From DASQZT01 sp963728965 (lineage in GTDB: Bacteria; Acidobacteriota; Terriglobia; Bryobacterales; Bryobacteraceae): DNA of 64,000 nucleotides. The notes beneath the pieces are model-generated. The model had not been told where the DNA came from. It made no database searches and worked only from the letters and a program-made list of their open reading frames with translations. The DNA lies in the NCBI GenBank assembly GCA_963728965.1, contig CAVSMH010000008.1, positions 682,001-746,000 of the forward strand, given 5' to 3'. A program made the position numbers and the translations under genes. Of this stretch, positions 8,736 through 17,618 are shown piece by piece; positions within the stretch are counted from its first letter, which is position 1; each line of letters starts with the position of its first letter.

Positions 8736-10402
8736 AGCGGTACCAACGCGAGTGCCTGCGCCTTTTGGCGCAGGCACTCGTATTCTGCACGATTCTTCAG
8801 TCTTCCCCTCCTCCCGAACCCCACCCTCAGTTCGTCAACATCGCCCATGAAGCCGGGCTGACTTTCAAACACGAAAACGGCGCCTCCAAAGAGAAGCTGA
8901 TGCCCGAAACCTTCGGCGCCGGAGTGGCTTTCATCGATTACGATAACGACGGCTACATCGATATCTTCTTTTCCAATGGGGCCAACATGGCGCAGGGCAA
9001 GCCGTCTCCGGGCAACGCTCTCTACCGCAACCTGGGCAACGGCAAGTTCGAAGATGTGACGGAGAAGGCCGGCGTGCGCGGCAATGGCATGTTCGGCACC
9101 GGCGTCACGGTGGCCGATTACGACAACGATGGCTGGCTGGATGTCTTTCTCAGCGGCTACGATTCCCGCCAGCTTTTCCACAACAACGGCGACGGCACCT
9201 TCACCGACGTGACCGCGAAGTCCGGCGTGGCCGGTGGCGGCTGGTCGAGCAGCGCGGCCTGGCTCGACTACGACCGCGACGGCTGGCTCGACCTCTACGT
9301 AGTGCGTTACCTCGAGTACGACATCAAGACCGCTCCCTGGTGCGGATACAAGCAGGATGGCTATCGCATGTACTGCGATCCCCAGCAGTTCGACGGGGTG
9401 CCCGACCAGTTATTCCACAACAACCACGACGGGACCTTCACCGACGTCTCCGTCAAAGCGGGCATCGCGAACCGCGCCGGGAAGGGTCTGGGGGTTGTGG
9501 TCGGCGATATCGACCGCGACGGCTGGCCCGACATCTTCGTCACCAACGACGGCGTGCGCAATTTCCTCTATCACAATCAGGGGAACGGCACGTTCCGCGA
9601 CATCACCTATACGGCCAACACCGGCTTCGACATGAACGGGAAATCGATGGCGGGCATGGGCACCGAAATCGCCGACCTGGACGGCGATGGCCTCCCCGAT
9701 ATTTTCATGACCGCCTTCTCGCGCGAATACAACACCCTCTACCGCAACCTCGGCAAGCTGGTATTCGAAGACGTGACGCTGAAGGCGGGCCTCCAATCCG
9801 GGTTTCTCACCCTGGCGTTCGGCGCCAAGGCGTTCGACTACGACAACGACGGCGACCTCGACCTCTACTGCACGAACGGCCACGTCACCGACAACGTGGA
9901 ACTCTACGATACGCAGCTCGCCTACAAGCAGTCGGACCTGCTCTACGAGAACATCGGCGGCGGGCGCTTCAAGGACGTATCAAGCGAGAGCGGCCCGGCG
10001 TTCCGCATCAAGCACGTAGGCCGCGGGGCGGCCGTGGGGGACATCGATAATGACGGGGACCTGGACATCGTGATCGCCGATTGCGGCGGCCCGGCGCTGC
10101 TGTTCCGCAACGATGGCGGCAACCGCAACCACTGGCTGGCGATCCAGGCGCGAGGGCGCGAGAGCAACCGGTTCGGCCTCGGCGCCAAGGTGCGGGTCAC
10201 CGTGGCCGGCACGACGCAATACCGCGAGATCAATCCATCGGGGAGTTATCTGAGCACCAGCGATATGCGGCTCTATCTCGGCCTGGGGAAGGAGCCGGCC
10301 GCCGAACGGCTGGAGATCGAATGGCCCCGCGGCAAGAAGCAGGTGCTTGAAAACGTCCGCGGCGGGCAGGTGCTGGAACTCGACGAGGCCAACGCCCGCT
10401 GA
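8729..10402 (+). CDS. CRTAC1-like FG-GAP repeat protein with ASPIC/UnbV C-terminus
   Basis: This is a secreted beta-propeller protein with repeated calcium-binding FG-GAP motifs such as DYDNDGYIDIFFSNG, DYDNDGWLDVFLSG, DIDRDGWPDIFVTND and DYDNDGDLDLYCTNG. The C-terminus has the ASPIC/UnbV pattern (NHWLAIQARGRESNRFGLGAKV, then YLSTSDMRLYLGLG, then LEIEWPRGKKQ). The role is unknown; propellers like these bind ligands or partners outside the cell. The GTG at 8729 overlaps the receptor stop. A perfect hairpin at 8750-8779 lies within the first codons, so a start inside or after it (for example TTG 8765) is possible. The N-terminal stretch is hydrophobic and could be a signal peptide. Confidence 0.8.
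   Translation: MVERYQRECLRLLAQALVFCTILQSSPPPEPHPQFVNIAHEAGLTFKHENGASKEKLMPETFGAGVAFIDYDNDGYIDIFFSNGANMAQGKPSPGNALYRNLGNGKFEDVTEKAGVRGNGMFGTGVTVADYDNDGWLDVFLSGYDSRQLFHNNGDGTFTDVTAKSGVAGGGWSSSAAWLDYDRDGWLDLYVVRYLEYDIKTAPWCGYKQDGYRMYCDPQQFDGVPDQLFHNNHDGTFTDVSVKAGIANRAGKGLGVVVGDIDRDGWPDIFVTNDGVRNFLYHNQGNGTFRDITYTANTGFDMNGKSMAGMGTEIADLDGDGLPDIFMTAFSREYNTLYRNLGKLVFEDVTLKAGLQSGFLTLAFGAKAFDYDNDGDLDLYCTNGHVTDNVELYDTQLAYKQSDLLYENIGGGRFKDVSSESGPAFRIKHVGRGAAVGDIDNDGDLDIVIADCGGPALLFRNDGGNRNHWLAIQARGRESNRFGLGAKVRVTVAGTTQYREINPSGSYLSTSDMRLYLGLGKEPAAERLEIEWPRGKKQVLENVRGGQVLELDEANAR
8750..8779 (+). terminator. Perfect 13-bp hairpin at receptor/FG-GAP junction
   Basis: The arms GAGTGCCTGCGCC (8750-8762) and GGCGCAGGCACTC (8767-8779) pair perfectly around a TTTT loop. 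It starts 15 bases past the receptor stop. There is no U-tract, so it may be an attenuator or an mRNA-stabilising 3' end rather than a strong terminator. Confidence 0.6.
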
Positions 10403-10420
10403 AGGCCGGAATCGATTCCG

Positions 10421-11416
10421 CTAGTGCGCTTTCCCGGCGTGTTCCGCCGCGCGGGCCGCGTCTCCTTCCAGCCGGTAGAGCTCAGCCAGCTGGCGGTGCG
10501 CCTCGGCGCGGTTGGAGTCCAGTTGCACGCATTGGAGGAACGCGCCGATGGCTTCCCGCCTGGCGCCTTTCTCGGCATAGGCCCGCCCGAACTCGAAATA
10601 GATGTCGGCCTGGAGCGTTTGGTAGTACGGCGAAGTGGGAAAGGACTTGCCTTCGGGCATGGCTTTGTGAAGAGCCGCCAGGGCCTTGTCGCTCATGCGT
10701 TGGGCGTTGAACAGTTGCGCCAGGTCCAGGTACCCCTCCGAGCGGGAGGGATCGAGCGCAATCGCCTTGTGGCAGAGGTCCTCCGCCTCCTTATAGCGCT
10801 TCTGGCGGGCATAGAGCGACCCCAGGGTGAGGTAAAGCTCGGGCGCGACGTACGGCGAGCGGATGGAAGCCTCCAACTCCTTGATGGCTTCGCCGTCCTG
10901 CTTCATATCCATGTAGGCGAGCGCGGCGTAGTAGTGCACGGTGTTCATCTTCGGATCGGCGGCGAGCGCTTTGCGGTGCCATTCGATGGCCGCTTCCGGA
11001 TGCCCCAGTTTCCGTTCGGCCTCGCCCAGCAGCGACAGGAAGTGCGCCACACCGGGCCGGGCCCGCAGGGCGTCTTCCAGTTCCGCTTTGGCCTTGTCCG
11101 GACGGCCTGTATCGAGGTAGACCTTGGCCAGGTAGAAGTGAGCCCACACCAGGCCGGGGTCGAGATCGAGCGCCTGTTGCAGTTCCGCCTTGGCCTCGGC
11201 GATCCGGCTCACCGCGCGCATCGCCAGGTATGCCTGGCCCAGCAGCATGTGCGCCGCGCCCGATTGCGGATCGATGCCCACCGCGGTCTTGCAGGCCGTC
11301 ACCGCCTGATCGGCCAGGTTGCGCTGAAGGTCGGCCGCGCAGGTCTTCAGGTTGGAGAGGACTTCGGGATTGGTTTGTGGGGCGAACAGCAACAGCCACG
11401 AAAACCAGACCAACAT
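10421..11416 (-). CDS. TPR-repeat secreted protein
   Basis: This 331-residue protein has a short signal-like start (MLVWFSWLLLFAPQTNPE) and about eight tetratricopeptide repeats, for example AAHMLLGQAYLAMRAV, VWAHFYLAKVYLDTGRPDKA, ELYLTLGSLYARQKRYKEA and AEAHRQLAELYRLEGDAARA. TPRs are protein-interaction scaffolds. I chose ATG 11416 because the longer frame upstream runs into the neighbouring gene and loses the signal sequence. It lies 14 bases after the PD40-TPR gene on the same strand and is probably in the same operon. The specific partner is unknown. Confidence 0.8.
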   Translation of the reverse strand: MLVWFSWLLLFAPQTNPEVLSNLKTCAADLQRNLADQAVTACKTAVGIDPQSGAAHMLLGQAYLAMRAVSRIAEAKAELQQALDLDPGLVWAHFYLAKVYLDTGRPDKAKAELEDALRARPGVAHFLSLLGEAERKLGHPEAAIEWHRKALAADPKMNTVHYYAALAYMDMKQDGEAIKELEASIRSPYVAPELYLTLGSLYARQKRYKEAEDLCHKAIALDPSRSEGYLDLAQLFNAQRMSDKALAALHKAMPEGKSFPTSPYYQTLQADIYFEFGRAYAEKGARREAIGAFLQCVQLDSNRAEAHRQLAELYRLEGDAARAAEHAGKAH

Positions 11417-11430
11417 ACTCCGATTATCCC

Positions 11431-13692
11431 CTATTGATCGCCGGGAGTCATCCTCGCGCGCACTGCCGCCGCCAGGGCCCCGTTCCCCTGCGCGGTGGCC
11501 AGCGCCAGCGCCGCGCGCCACTCCGCCTGTGCCTGCACGGTCTTTCCGCGCGCGAACAGAGCGTTACCCAGGTTAAAGTGGGCCGGGGCGAACCGCGGGT
11601 TTACCCGGGTCGCCTGCTGCCATGCCGCGATGGCCTCGTCGCGCCGGTTTTTGTGGAGCAGTTCGGTGCCCAGGTCGTTGTAGGCTTCGGCGTAATTGGG
11701 ATTTAGTGCGATGGCCTTCCGCCATTCGCCGATGGCTTCATCCGATTTGCCCTTCAGCGCCAGTGCCCGCCCCAGGTTCGCATGCACCTGCGGGTAGGCG
11801 GGATTTGCCTCGAGGATCTGGCGGAAGTGCTCGATGGCTTCGTTGAAGCGGCCCTTACCGACCAGGGCCACGCCCACATTGTTGTGCGCCTCCCAGAAGT
11901 CGGGGTTGATTTCGAGGGCCTTCTGCCAGTGACGTATGGCCTGATCGTAGTCGCCTTTGCCAGCCAGCGCGCGGCCGAGGTTGTTGTGCGCCTTGGCATT
12001 CTCCGGACTGATGGCCAGCGCCTTGTTCCACTCGGCAATGGACGCATCAAACGCACCCTGCTCCGCCAGGTTCCAGGCGGTGTCAAAGAGGCGGTAGAAC
12101 TCGGCCGCCGGCACGTCGATGTGCTCGAATCCCCCCGGGGCGACGTTGACGAACTCCGGAATGTTCACCGCCCGGTTGGCCGCGGTCGAGTTCTCGATCA
12201 GGATCGAGGGGCTGTCGTTGCCTCCCTCATCGATATGCGTGAGGAACATCTGCGTGTAGGGCGAGCGGCTCTTGGACGAGAACACGAGCCAGCGGCTATT
12301 GGGCGAAAAGCTGTGCCACGAGTTCATGCTGGCCGTGTTGGCCCGCATGCGCCGCGCCGTGCCGCCGGCCGCCGGAACGATATAAAGCCGGCTGTCGGGG
12401 CGCATCAACTGCCCATTGCGCGCTTCGACAAACACGATCCACTTGCCGTCGGGGGACACCTTCGGGAAGGAGTTGCTCATTCCATTGTGCGAGGCGCCGG
12501 CGATGGGCTTCGGACGGCCGCCTTTGCCTCCGTTGAAGGGCACGCGGTACAGATCGTACTGGATGGGCGGCTCCAGGGGATCGCCGGCGTACTGCGCCAT
12601 CTTACGGCCTTCGGGGTAGGCGTCGCGCGCGGTCGCCCGCGCAAATACCAGGTACTTACCATCGGGCGACCATACCCCGTTGGTCTGCACGAAGCTCGGA
12701 TTGTCCGCCCCGGGCAGGGCCCGAATCCGTCCGGTGGCGCGGTTGTACCACGCCAGAATGCCGCGCGTGGGATAGAACACCTGGAGGAAGCGATAGTCCT
12801 TGAAATTGGCAACGAACACGTCTTCGTTCACCGTAGTCACGGCATACCGCCCGTCGGGTGAGATCTGCGCCATGAACCCGATGGTGCGTTTTCCGGGCGG
12901 CTTGTCGGGGAAATCGTTCCAGGTGAACACATCCTCGCTGCGAATCGCGGTGCGCGGCGCGACGGGAACAATGGCGTACATCCCCTTGTCGTTCTGCGGG
13001 CCATCCACGTCCAGGGCCAGCCACTTGCCATCGGGAGAAAAGGAATGGCAGTTGGCGCACGTGGGCAGGCCTTCCATCAGCACCCGGCTGGTGTCCTCGG
13101 AGACATTCCGCAGCCGCCAGGAGATGAGCGGGACGGCGCTGGGGATGATGGGCTTGATCACTCCCTTTTCCAGTTCGGACGGCATGAGGGGGACGTCACG
13201 GTAAAAGACCGGCGCGCCCACGGGATCCCGGGAAATCGAAAGGCGCACGCGGGCACTGGCGCCGGCGGCGGCAATGGTCACGGTTGCGGTCGCTTCCCCG
13301 GCGCGCCGCTTGATCTCGTCCCAGGTCGCGCGATCCGGCTTCCAGGTGTGAGTCACCGCCTGCTCCGGAGTCAGCTTGGGCGGTTGGTTCGATTCGGCCA
13401 GGGCCCGGGGGTCGATCTCGCCGACTTTCATGAACTCGCCGCGCGATGACTGGCGAATCGACGGTTGTCCATCCTCGAACGCGACCTCGATCTTCCAATC
13501 CGCGCCTGGATTCCCGGCGTCGCGCCACAGGAACGTGGGTGCCGTGAAATCCGGGGGGAAGATCGAGCCCTCGACGGGATAGTCAATGGCGATCCGCGCG
13601 GGCGGCTGGGCGGAGGCACCCCAGAGAACGACCAGGAAGCTTCCGACTGTAAGAATCTTCACGCTCGTGCTAACGATTATATTCGATGGCAC
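11431..13692 (-). CDS. Secreted PD40 beta-propeller/TPR fusion with a CxxCH motif
   Basis: This 753-residue protein has a signal peptide (VKILTVGSFLVVLWGASAQ), a beta-rich N-terminal region, then TolB-like PD40 blades (SFSPDGKWLALDVDG, QISPDGRYAVTTV, VWSPDGKYLVFARA, KVSPDGKWIVFVEA), and five or six TPRs from about residue 540 onward. At about residue 208 sits CANCH, a c-type heme-binding CxxCH, directly before the first blade. The start is uncertain. The longest frame begins at GTG 13692, but a TATAAT-like sequence lies inside those first codons, and GTG 13662 starts directly at the signal peptide. Function is unknown; a periplasmic scaffold that may carry heme is the reading I favour. Confidence 0.75.
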   Translation of the reverse strand: MPSNIIVSTSVKILTVGSFLVVLWGASAQPPARIAIDYPVEGSIFPPDFTAPTFLWRDAGNPGADWKIEVAFEDGQPSIRQSSRGEFMKVGEIDPRALAESNQPPKLTPEQAVTHTWKPDRATWDEIKRRAGEATATVTIAAAGASARVRLSISRDPVGAPVFYRDVPLMPSELEKGVIKPIIPSAVPLISWRLRNVSEDTSRVLMEGLPTCANCHSFSPDGKWLALDVDGPQNDKGMYAIVPVAPRTAIRSEDVFTWNDFPDKPPGKRTIGFMAQISPDGRYAVTTVNEDVFVANFKDYRFLQVFYPTRGILAWYNRATGRIRALPGADNPSFVQTNGVWSPDGKYLVFARATARDAYPEGRKMAQYAGDPLEPPIQYDLYRVPFNGGKGGRPKPIAGASHNGMSNSFPKVSPDGKWIVFVEARNGQLMRPDSRLYIVPAAGGTARRMRANTASMNSWHSFSPNSRWLVFSSKSRSPYTQMFLTHIDEGGNDSPSILIENSTAANRAVNIPEFVNVAPGGFEHIDVPAAEFYRLFDTAWNLAEQGAFDASIAEWNKALAISPENAKAHNNLGRALAGKGDYDQAIRHWQKALEINPDFWEAHNNVGVALVGKGRFNEAIEHFRQILEANPAYPQVHANLGRALALKGKSDEAIGEWRKAIALNPNYAEAYNDLGTELLHKNRRDEAIAAWQQATRVNPRFAPAHFNLGNALFARGKTVQAQAEWRAALALATAQGNGALAAAVRARMTPGDQ

Positions 13693-13793
13693 GTGCCGTG
13701 CTTCGGCCGACTCCGATGGCCCGGCGGGCCCACGGGTGGGTCACCCGGCACTCACGCGCCCGGCAGCCGCGTTTCGGCGGCCGCCCCAGCCGC

Positions 13794-14636
13794 TCACGCA
13801 CCCGGCACGGGCAGCGTCTGCTCCGATGCCAGCAGGTATTGCTGGAGGTTGACCAGCGAATCACGCATACTTTGCAACTGATGATCCGCAGCGTCGGCCT
13901 TGGCATACGCGGCGATCTTGGAGAGCACGTCGTCATGCAGTCTGGTGAACAGGCCAACCACCCGTGGGTCGCGCCAACCCCGGTCGGTTTCCCGCTGGAG
14001 AATCTCCAGGGCCGTTTCCGGTGTGTAGGCCGGCTTGTACGCGCGAGCCATGGTCAGGGCATCGTAAATATCCACCACCTGGAGCACCCGTGCGAGCAGC
14101 GGAATCTGCTCGCCGCGCAAGCCATCCGGATATCCCGTGCCATCCCACCGCTCGTGATGATGGCGGATGATCGGCAAGACGGGCGCCATTGATTTCATCG
14201 GCCGGCAGATCTCTTCGCCACGGGTGGTGTGGCTGCGCATGATCAGCCATTCTTCCGCAGTCAGTTTTTCGGGCTTAAACAGGATCGAGTCCGGAATCCC
14301 CACCTTACCCACGTCGTGGAGGTACCCACCGCGGTACAGTGCCATCAGAGCGGCGCGAGACAGCCCCATCGCAATGCCCAGTGTCACACCCAACAGCGCC
14401 AGGCGCTCGCAGTGGCCTGCCGTCTGCCGGTCGCGCTGCTCCACCGCCACCGCCAACGCAAACAGAATGCCTTCCGTATCGCCTGGGGAAAACGAGCCTT
14501 CCGGGCGCGCCGCCGGCGATTCTGCCAGGTATGGTTCCAGCAACTGATGCAATGGCCCGCCGTGACAGGTGTGTTCCCACCTTCGGGAGCTAGGGCCGCC
14601 CTGGCCGCTGCTCCGTTTCCCGCTGTTCCGCCGCAT
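13794..14636 (-). CDS. HD-GYP domain protein (putative c-di-GMP phosphodiesterase)
   Basis: The 280-residue protein carries an HD-GYP domain from about residue 55: the metal-binding HD in GGYLHDVGKVGIPDSIL, then HHHERWDGTGYPDGL with the GYP motif, then VVDIYDALTMARAYKPA. All key residues are present, so it should be a c-di-GMP (or cGAMP) hydrolase. There is no receiver or membrane segment; the first 50 residues are low-complexity and a later start is possible. The gene stands alone between the PD40/TPR pair and the metalloprotease, all on the minus strand. Confidence 0.85.
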   Translation of the reverse strand: MRRNSGKRSSGQGGPSSRRWEHTCHGGPLHQLLEPYLAESPAARPEGSFSPGDTEGILFALAVAVEQRDRQTAGHCERLALLGVTLGIAMGLSRAALMALYRGGYLHDVGKVGIPDSILFKPEKLTAEEWLIMRSHTTRGEEICRPMKSMAPVLPIIRHHHERWDGTGYPDGLRGEQIPLLARVLQVVDIYDALTMARAYKPAYTPETALEILQRETDRGWRDPRVVGLFTRLHDDVLSKIAAYAKADAADHQLQSMRDSLVNLQQYLLASEQTLPVPGA

Positions 14637-14703
14637 GGTACTGATGTCTATATCGGTCGGTTCACTCGCTGGCGATAGGGCTAAGGCGAAAAACCGCCGC
14701 TCC

Positions 14704-16239
14704 TCAGCGTCTCACCACCGTCACCGCCCTCCATGAGGAGTTCCCGGCCGCGTCGTACGCCCGCACTGTTACGGTATTGGTGCCAACCAGCAACGGCACG
14801 TCCACGGACCAGTTCGCCGTGCCCGCCGCCGTGCCGGAGCGGCCTGTCGAAGTGGTAAACTTCACGGCCACGACTCCGACTGTGTCCGCGGCCGTGCCGC
14901 TCATCCGGATCGATGTCGCGGAAGTCGAAACGATCGTGGATGCCGGAGAGAGAATCTTCAACGACGGCGCGGTGGTATCTCCGCCCGGCGCGGACGGCGG
15001 CTCGGTCGGTGGTGTCGGTGGCGGTGTGGGCGGCGGCTCGGTCGGTGGTGTCGGTGGCGGCTGGGTGGGGGGAGTGGAGGGCGGCTCGACCGGTGGCTCG
15101 GCGGGGGCTGTCGTGTCCCGGCTGCCATAGAGGGTGCGGATGCCAGCGATATCATCATCGGTCAACCCGGCGGCGAACCGGTAGTACGGATACATCACTG
15201 CTCCCGGTCGGTCGGAGTGCCCCAGCCCCAGGGCATGTCCGGTTTCGTGCAGGGCCACAGTGAACAGATCGGTGTTCGCCCCGGCATGCCAGTCTTCATC
15301 GGCGTCCATGTGCATGTCGCCGGCGATGGGCTCGGAGTTCAGCGATGCCGGATAGTAGGTGTGCGCCAGGACGCCGCCGCGACCGTCGAACGGGTGTCCG
15401 TCGCCATGGTCCCGGCGGGCAAACTGGATGGTGATCGTGCGCACTGCGTCCGCGCGGTCGCCCGGCGACAGCGTCACGTTGGCGTAGCGCTGCCATTCCG
15501 CGAAGGCCCGCTCCACCTCGCTGCGCACGGTGCTCTCGGCCATTTTCTCGGTGAAGGACTGGAAGAAGTAGTTCAGCGAGACCTGGCCGCCGGCGTCGCG
15601 GGGCCAGCCCGCCCCCACCGCCACGTACTGGCCGATCACTCCGTCCTCGGTAGTCGCTCCGGCGCAGCCCATCACCGGGTTCCCCGCCACGAGGTCGGCC
15701 GACGCCGGCATGATGTAAGCCACCTCATCCGCATCCGCCAGTTGGTGTAGCGCCGGGAGCGAGCCGCCCACCAGGAGTTGGCCGGGCAGCAGGTCGGGAT
15801 TGTCGATGATGGTCAGCCCCGGCCCCGCGGCCAGGGCCCGCGTCCGGTCGGCCTCCACGTCGGGATGGAACATCACCAGGTAGGTGCTCACGCCGGAGTC
15901 CGCCAGCAGCGGGCTGATTTTGTCGGTTGCGGCCAGCGTACCTGCCCAGATCACATCCAACCCGGTGAGATCCGCGCCTCCGCCGGTGGCCACGAGGAGC
16001 CCGCCCAGTGGCACCGGTCCCAGCACGCGCAGCCCGCGCGCTATCAGTTTCTTCCGCGTCTCCGGTCCCGGAACCGTGCGGAATTGGAGGATGTAGTGCG
16101 CGGCGCGGGGCAGTTCTTGCAGCGTTCGCGACCGGTCGGCGGGTGGGACGCCGGTCCGATTCCGCAGCCGGATCACCTGTTGGCCCGAGACCACCTGCCC
16201 AAGGAGAAGGAATACCAGCCCAGCCACACCAGCTTTCAT
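14704..16239 (-). CDS. Secreted matrixin-like zinc metalloprotease with Pro-rich linker and Ig-like domain
   Basis: This 511-residue protein has a signal peptide (AGVAGLVFLLLGQVVSGQ), an N-terminal propeptide-like region of about 180 residues, then a metalloprotease domain with the metzincin motif HETGHALGLGH near residue 331 and a Met-turn candidate in VMYPYYRF. This fits family M10A. A linker of PPTEPPPTPP-type repeats follows, and then an Ig-like domain (APSLKILSP, then TNTVTVRAYDAAGN) that may bind polysaccharide or the cell surface. It probably degrades extracellular protein. It is divergent from thiD, with an 84-base shared upstream region. Confidence 0.85.
   Translation of the reverse strand: MKAGVAGLVFLLLGQVVSGQQVIRLRNRTGVPPADRSRTLQELPRAAHYILQFRTVPGPETRKKLIARGLRVLGPVPLGGLLVATGGGADLTGLDVIWAGTLAATDKISPLLADSGVSTYLVMFHPDVEADRTRALAAGPGLTIIDNPDLLPGQLLVGGSLPALHQLADADEVAYIMPASADLVAGNPVMGCAGATTEDGVIGQYVAVGAGWPRDAGGQVSLNYFFQSFTEKMAESTVRSEVERAFAEWQRYANVTLSPGDRADAVRTITIQFARRDHGDGHPFDGRGGVLAHTYYPASLNSEPIAGDMHMDADEDWHAGANTDLFTVALHETGHALGLGHSDRPGAVMYPYYRFAAGLTDDDIAGIRTLYGSRDTTAPAEPPVEPPSTPPTQPPPTPPTEPPPTPPPTPPTEPPSAPGGDTTAPSLKILSPASTIVSTSATSIRMSGTAADTVGVVAVKFTTSTGRSGTAAGTANWSVDVPLLVGTNTVTVRAYDAAGNSSWRAVTVVRR
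14996..15060. repeat. Imperfect GC-rich tandem repeat encoding the Pro-rich linker
   Basis: A 29-base identical unit occurs at 14996-15024 and 15032-15060, a 36-base period. It encodes the T-P-P-T-E-P-P-P segment of the metalloprotease linker on the minus strand and is a likely slippage site that changes linker length between strains. Confidence 0.7.
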
Positions 16240-16323
16240 AGTTGCTACTCCGTTTATCCTTTTCGTGCCGCCGCAGCATTTCTTGAGCTGCCTGCCGCCG
16301 GGCGCTTGCTATGCTGGGACCAA

Positions 16324-17106
16324 ATGCCGCCCGTCGCCCTGACCATCGCCGGTTCGGATCCGAGCGGCGGCGCGGGCCTGCAGGCAGATCTCAAAACGTT
16401 CCACCGTTTCGGCGTCTATGGCGAAGCCGTGGTCACCCTGCTCACCGTGCAGAACAGCATGCGGGTGTCGCGGGTGGAGGTGATGCCGCCCGACCTCGTC
16501 CTCGAACAGTTGCAGGCCGTGCTCGAGGACATTCCGCCCGCCGCCGCGAAGACCGGGGCGCTGGGCTCGGCCGCGGTCGTGCGGGCCGTAGCCCGCGCCG
16601 CCGCGACATTCGCTTTTCCGCTGGTGGTCGATCCCGTGATGATCAGCAAACACGGCGCGCCGCTGGTGTCCGAAGACGCCATCCGCGCCATTCGCGAAGA
16701 ACTCGTGCCGGTGGCTGCGCTGATTACCCCCAATCTGCCCGAAGCCGAAGCCCTCGTGGGAACCACCATCCGGAGCGATGAGGACATGCGCCGCGCCGCC
16801 TGCGCTATGCACTCGCTGGGCGCGCGGGCGGTGCTGATCAAGGGCGGTCACAGAGAAGGCGAGGCTGCCGATATGCTATTCGATGGCTCCCAGTGGCGCG
16901 AGTTCTCCGGTCCGCGGATCGCTACCCGGCACACCCACGGGACCGGCTGCACGTATTCCGCCGCCATTACCGCCGGGCTGGCCCGCGGGTTCGCCCTGCC
17001 GGAAGCGGTGGGGCGCGCCCGGCGATTCATCCAGGAAGCCATCCGGACCCACCCGGGCCTCGGCCGGGGCTGCGGACCGGTCAATCATCATGCGGAGGTC
17101 GAATGA
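16324..17106 (+). CDS. thiD: Hydroxymethylpyrimidine/phosphomethylpyrimidine kinase
   Basis: This is a 260-residue ribokinase-fold enzyme of thiamine synthesis that phosphorylates HMP and HMP-P. It starts VALTIAGSDPSGGAGLQADLK, the ThiD signature, contains MISKHGAPLV and ITPNLPEAEAL, and ends with the anion-hole motif THGTGCTYSAAITA. The length matches the family. ATG 16324 begins exactly at the conserved N-terminus. No other thi genes are adjacent. The stop overlaps the following small gene (ATGA). Confidence 0.93.
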   Translation: MPPVALTIAGSDPSGGAGLQADLKTFHRFGVYGEAVVTLLTVQNSMRVSRVEVMPPDLVLEQLQAVLEDIPPAAAKTGALGSAAVVRAVARAAATFAFPLVVDPVMISKHGAPLVSEDAIRAIREELVPVAALITPNLPEAEALVGTTIRSDEDMRRAACAMHSLGARAVLIKGGHREGEAADMLFDGSQWREFSGPRIATRHTHGTGCTYSAAITAGLARGFALPEAVGRARRFIQEAIRTHPGLGRGCGPVNHHAEVE

Positions 17107-17330
17107 AATTCGAAGAGTTGTTGCTGGCCGCCATCGGGCGTTCGGAGATTCCCTTGCGCTTCGAGCCCGGCGCGGAGGAGGCCATGGCCAAGCCGGTGCT
17201 CGAGATGCTGCGGTCGTGGATCACCGCCCATATGCCGGAATCGCACGGGTCGCCTTTCGATGCCGGCAGGCAGTCCCTTGCCGTGCAACTGCTGGCCGAG
17301 TTGGACGGCATCGAGGACGTGCCGGAATAG
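17103..17330 (+). CDS. Small hypothetical protein coupled to thiD
   Basis: This 75-residue soluble acidic protein starts in the thiD stop codon (ATGA), so it is likely translationally coupled. It has no cysteine, signal peptide or membrane helix, and contains a predicted helix rich in Glu/Leu (EEAMAKPVLEMLRSWITAHM). I do not recognise the family. Confidence 0.55.
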   Translation: MKFEELLLAAIGRSEIPLRFEPGAEEAMAKPVLEMLRSWITAHMPESHGSPFDAGRQSLAVQLLAELDGIEDVPE

Positions 17331-17369
17331 CGGGTAGGGCGCGCGCCGGGCCGCGGCTGACCCGCTGCT

Positions 17370-17615
17370 ATGCTGAAGGGCATGACGAAGGTCCAGATCC
17401 ACTTCCGACTGCAACACGCCCTGGATGATGCCCTCCTGGAACGCGTCTCCGCCGCTCATTCCGTCTACGGCATTCTCCGGGTGCAGATCGCACCTTCGCG
17501 CGACACACTCACCGTAGAGTACGACGCCACACGTCTCCGTCCCGCCGAAGTGGAATCCGCCCTCGCCAGAGCGGGGATTCCGGTGGAGCGCTCCAGCCCG
17601 AGTCTGTCATCATGA
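17370..17615 (+). CDS. Small ferredoxin-fold (HMA-like) protein lacking CxxC
   Basis: This 81-residue protein has a beta-alpha-beta-beta-alpha-beta pattern: VQIHFRLQHALDDALLERV, then YGILRVQIAPSRDTLTVEYD, then RPAEVESALARAGIPV. It resembles heavy-metal-associated domains but has no metal-binding cysteines. It may bind another ligand or be structural. ATG 17382 is an alternative start. The phosphoketolase gene starts four bases after its stop, so it is probably co-transcribed with it. Confidence 0.6.
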   Translation: MLKGMTKVQIHFRLQHALDDALLERVSAAHSVYGILRVQIAPSRDTLTVEYDATRLRPAEVESALARAGIPVERSSPSLSS

Positions 17616-17618
17616 AGC

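Noticed and set aside
15778..16323. Upstream extension of the thiD frame
   Set aside because: It overlaps the metalloprotease gene on the other strand and is not protein-like; ThiD homologs start at the equivalent of 16324.
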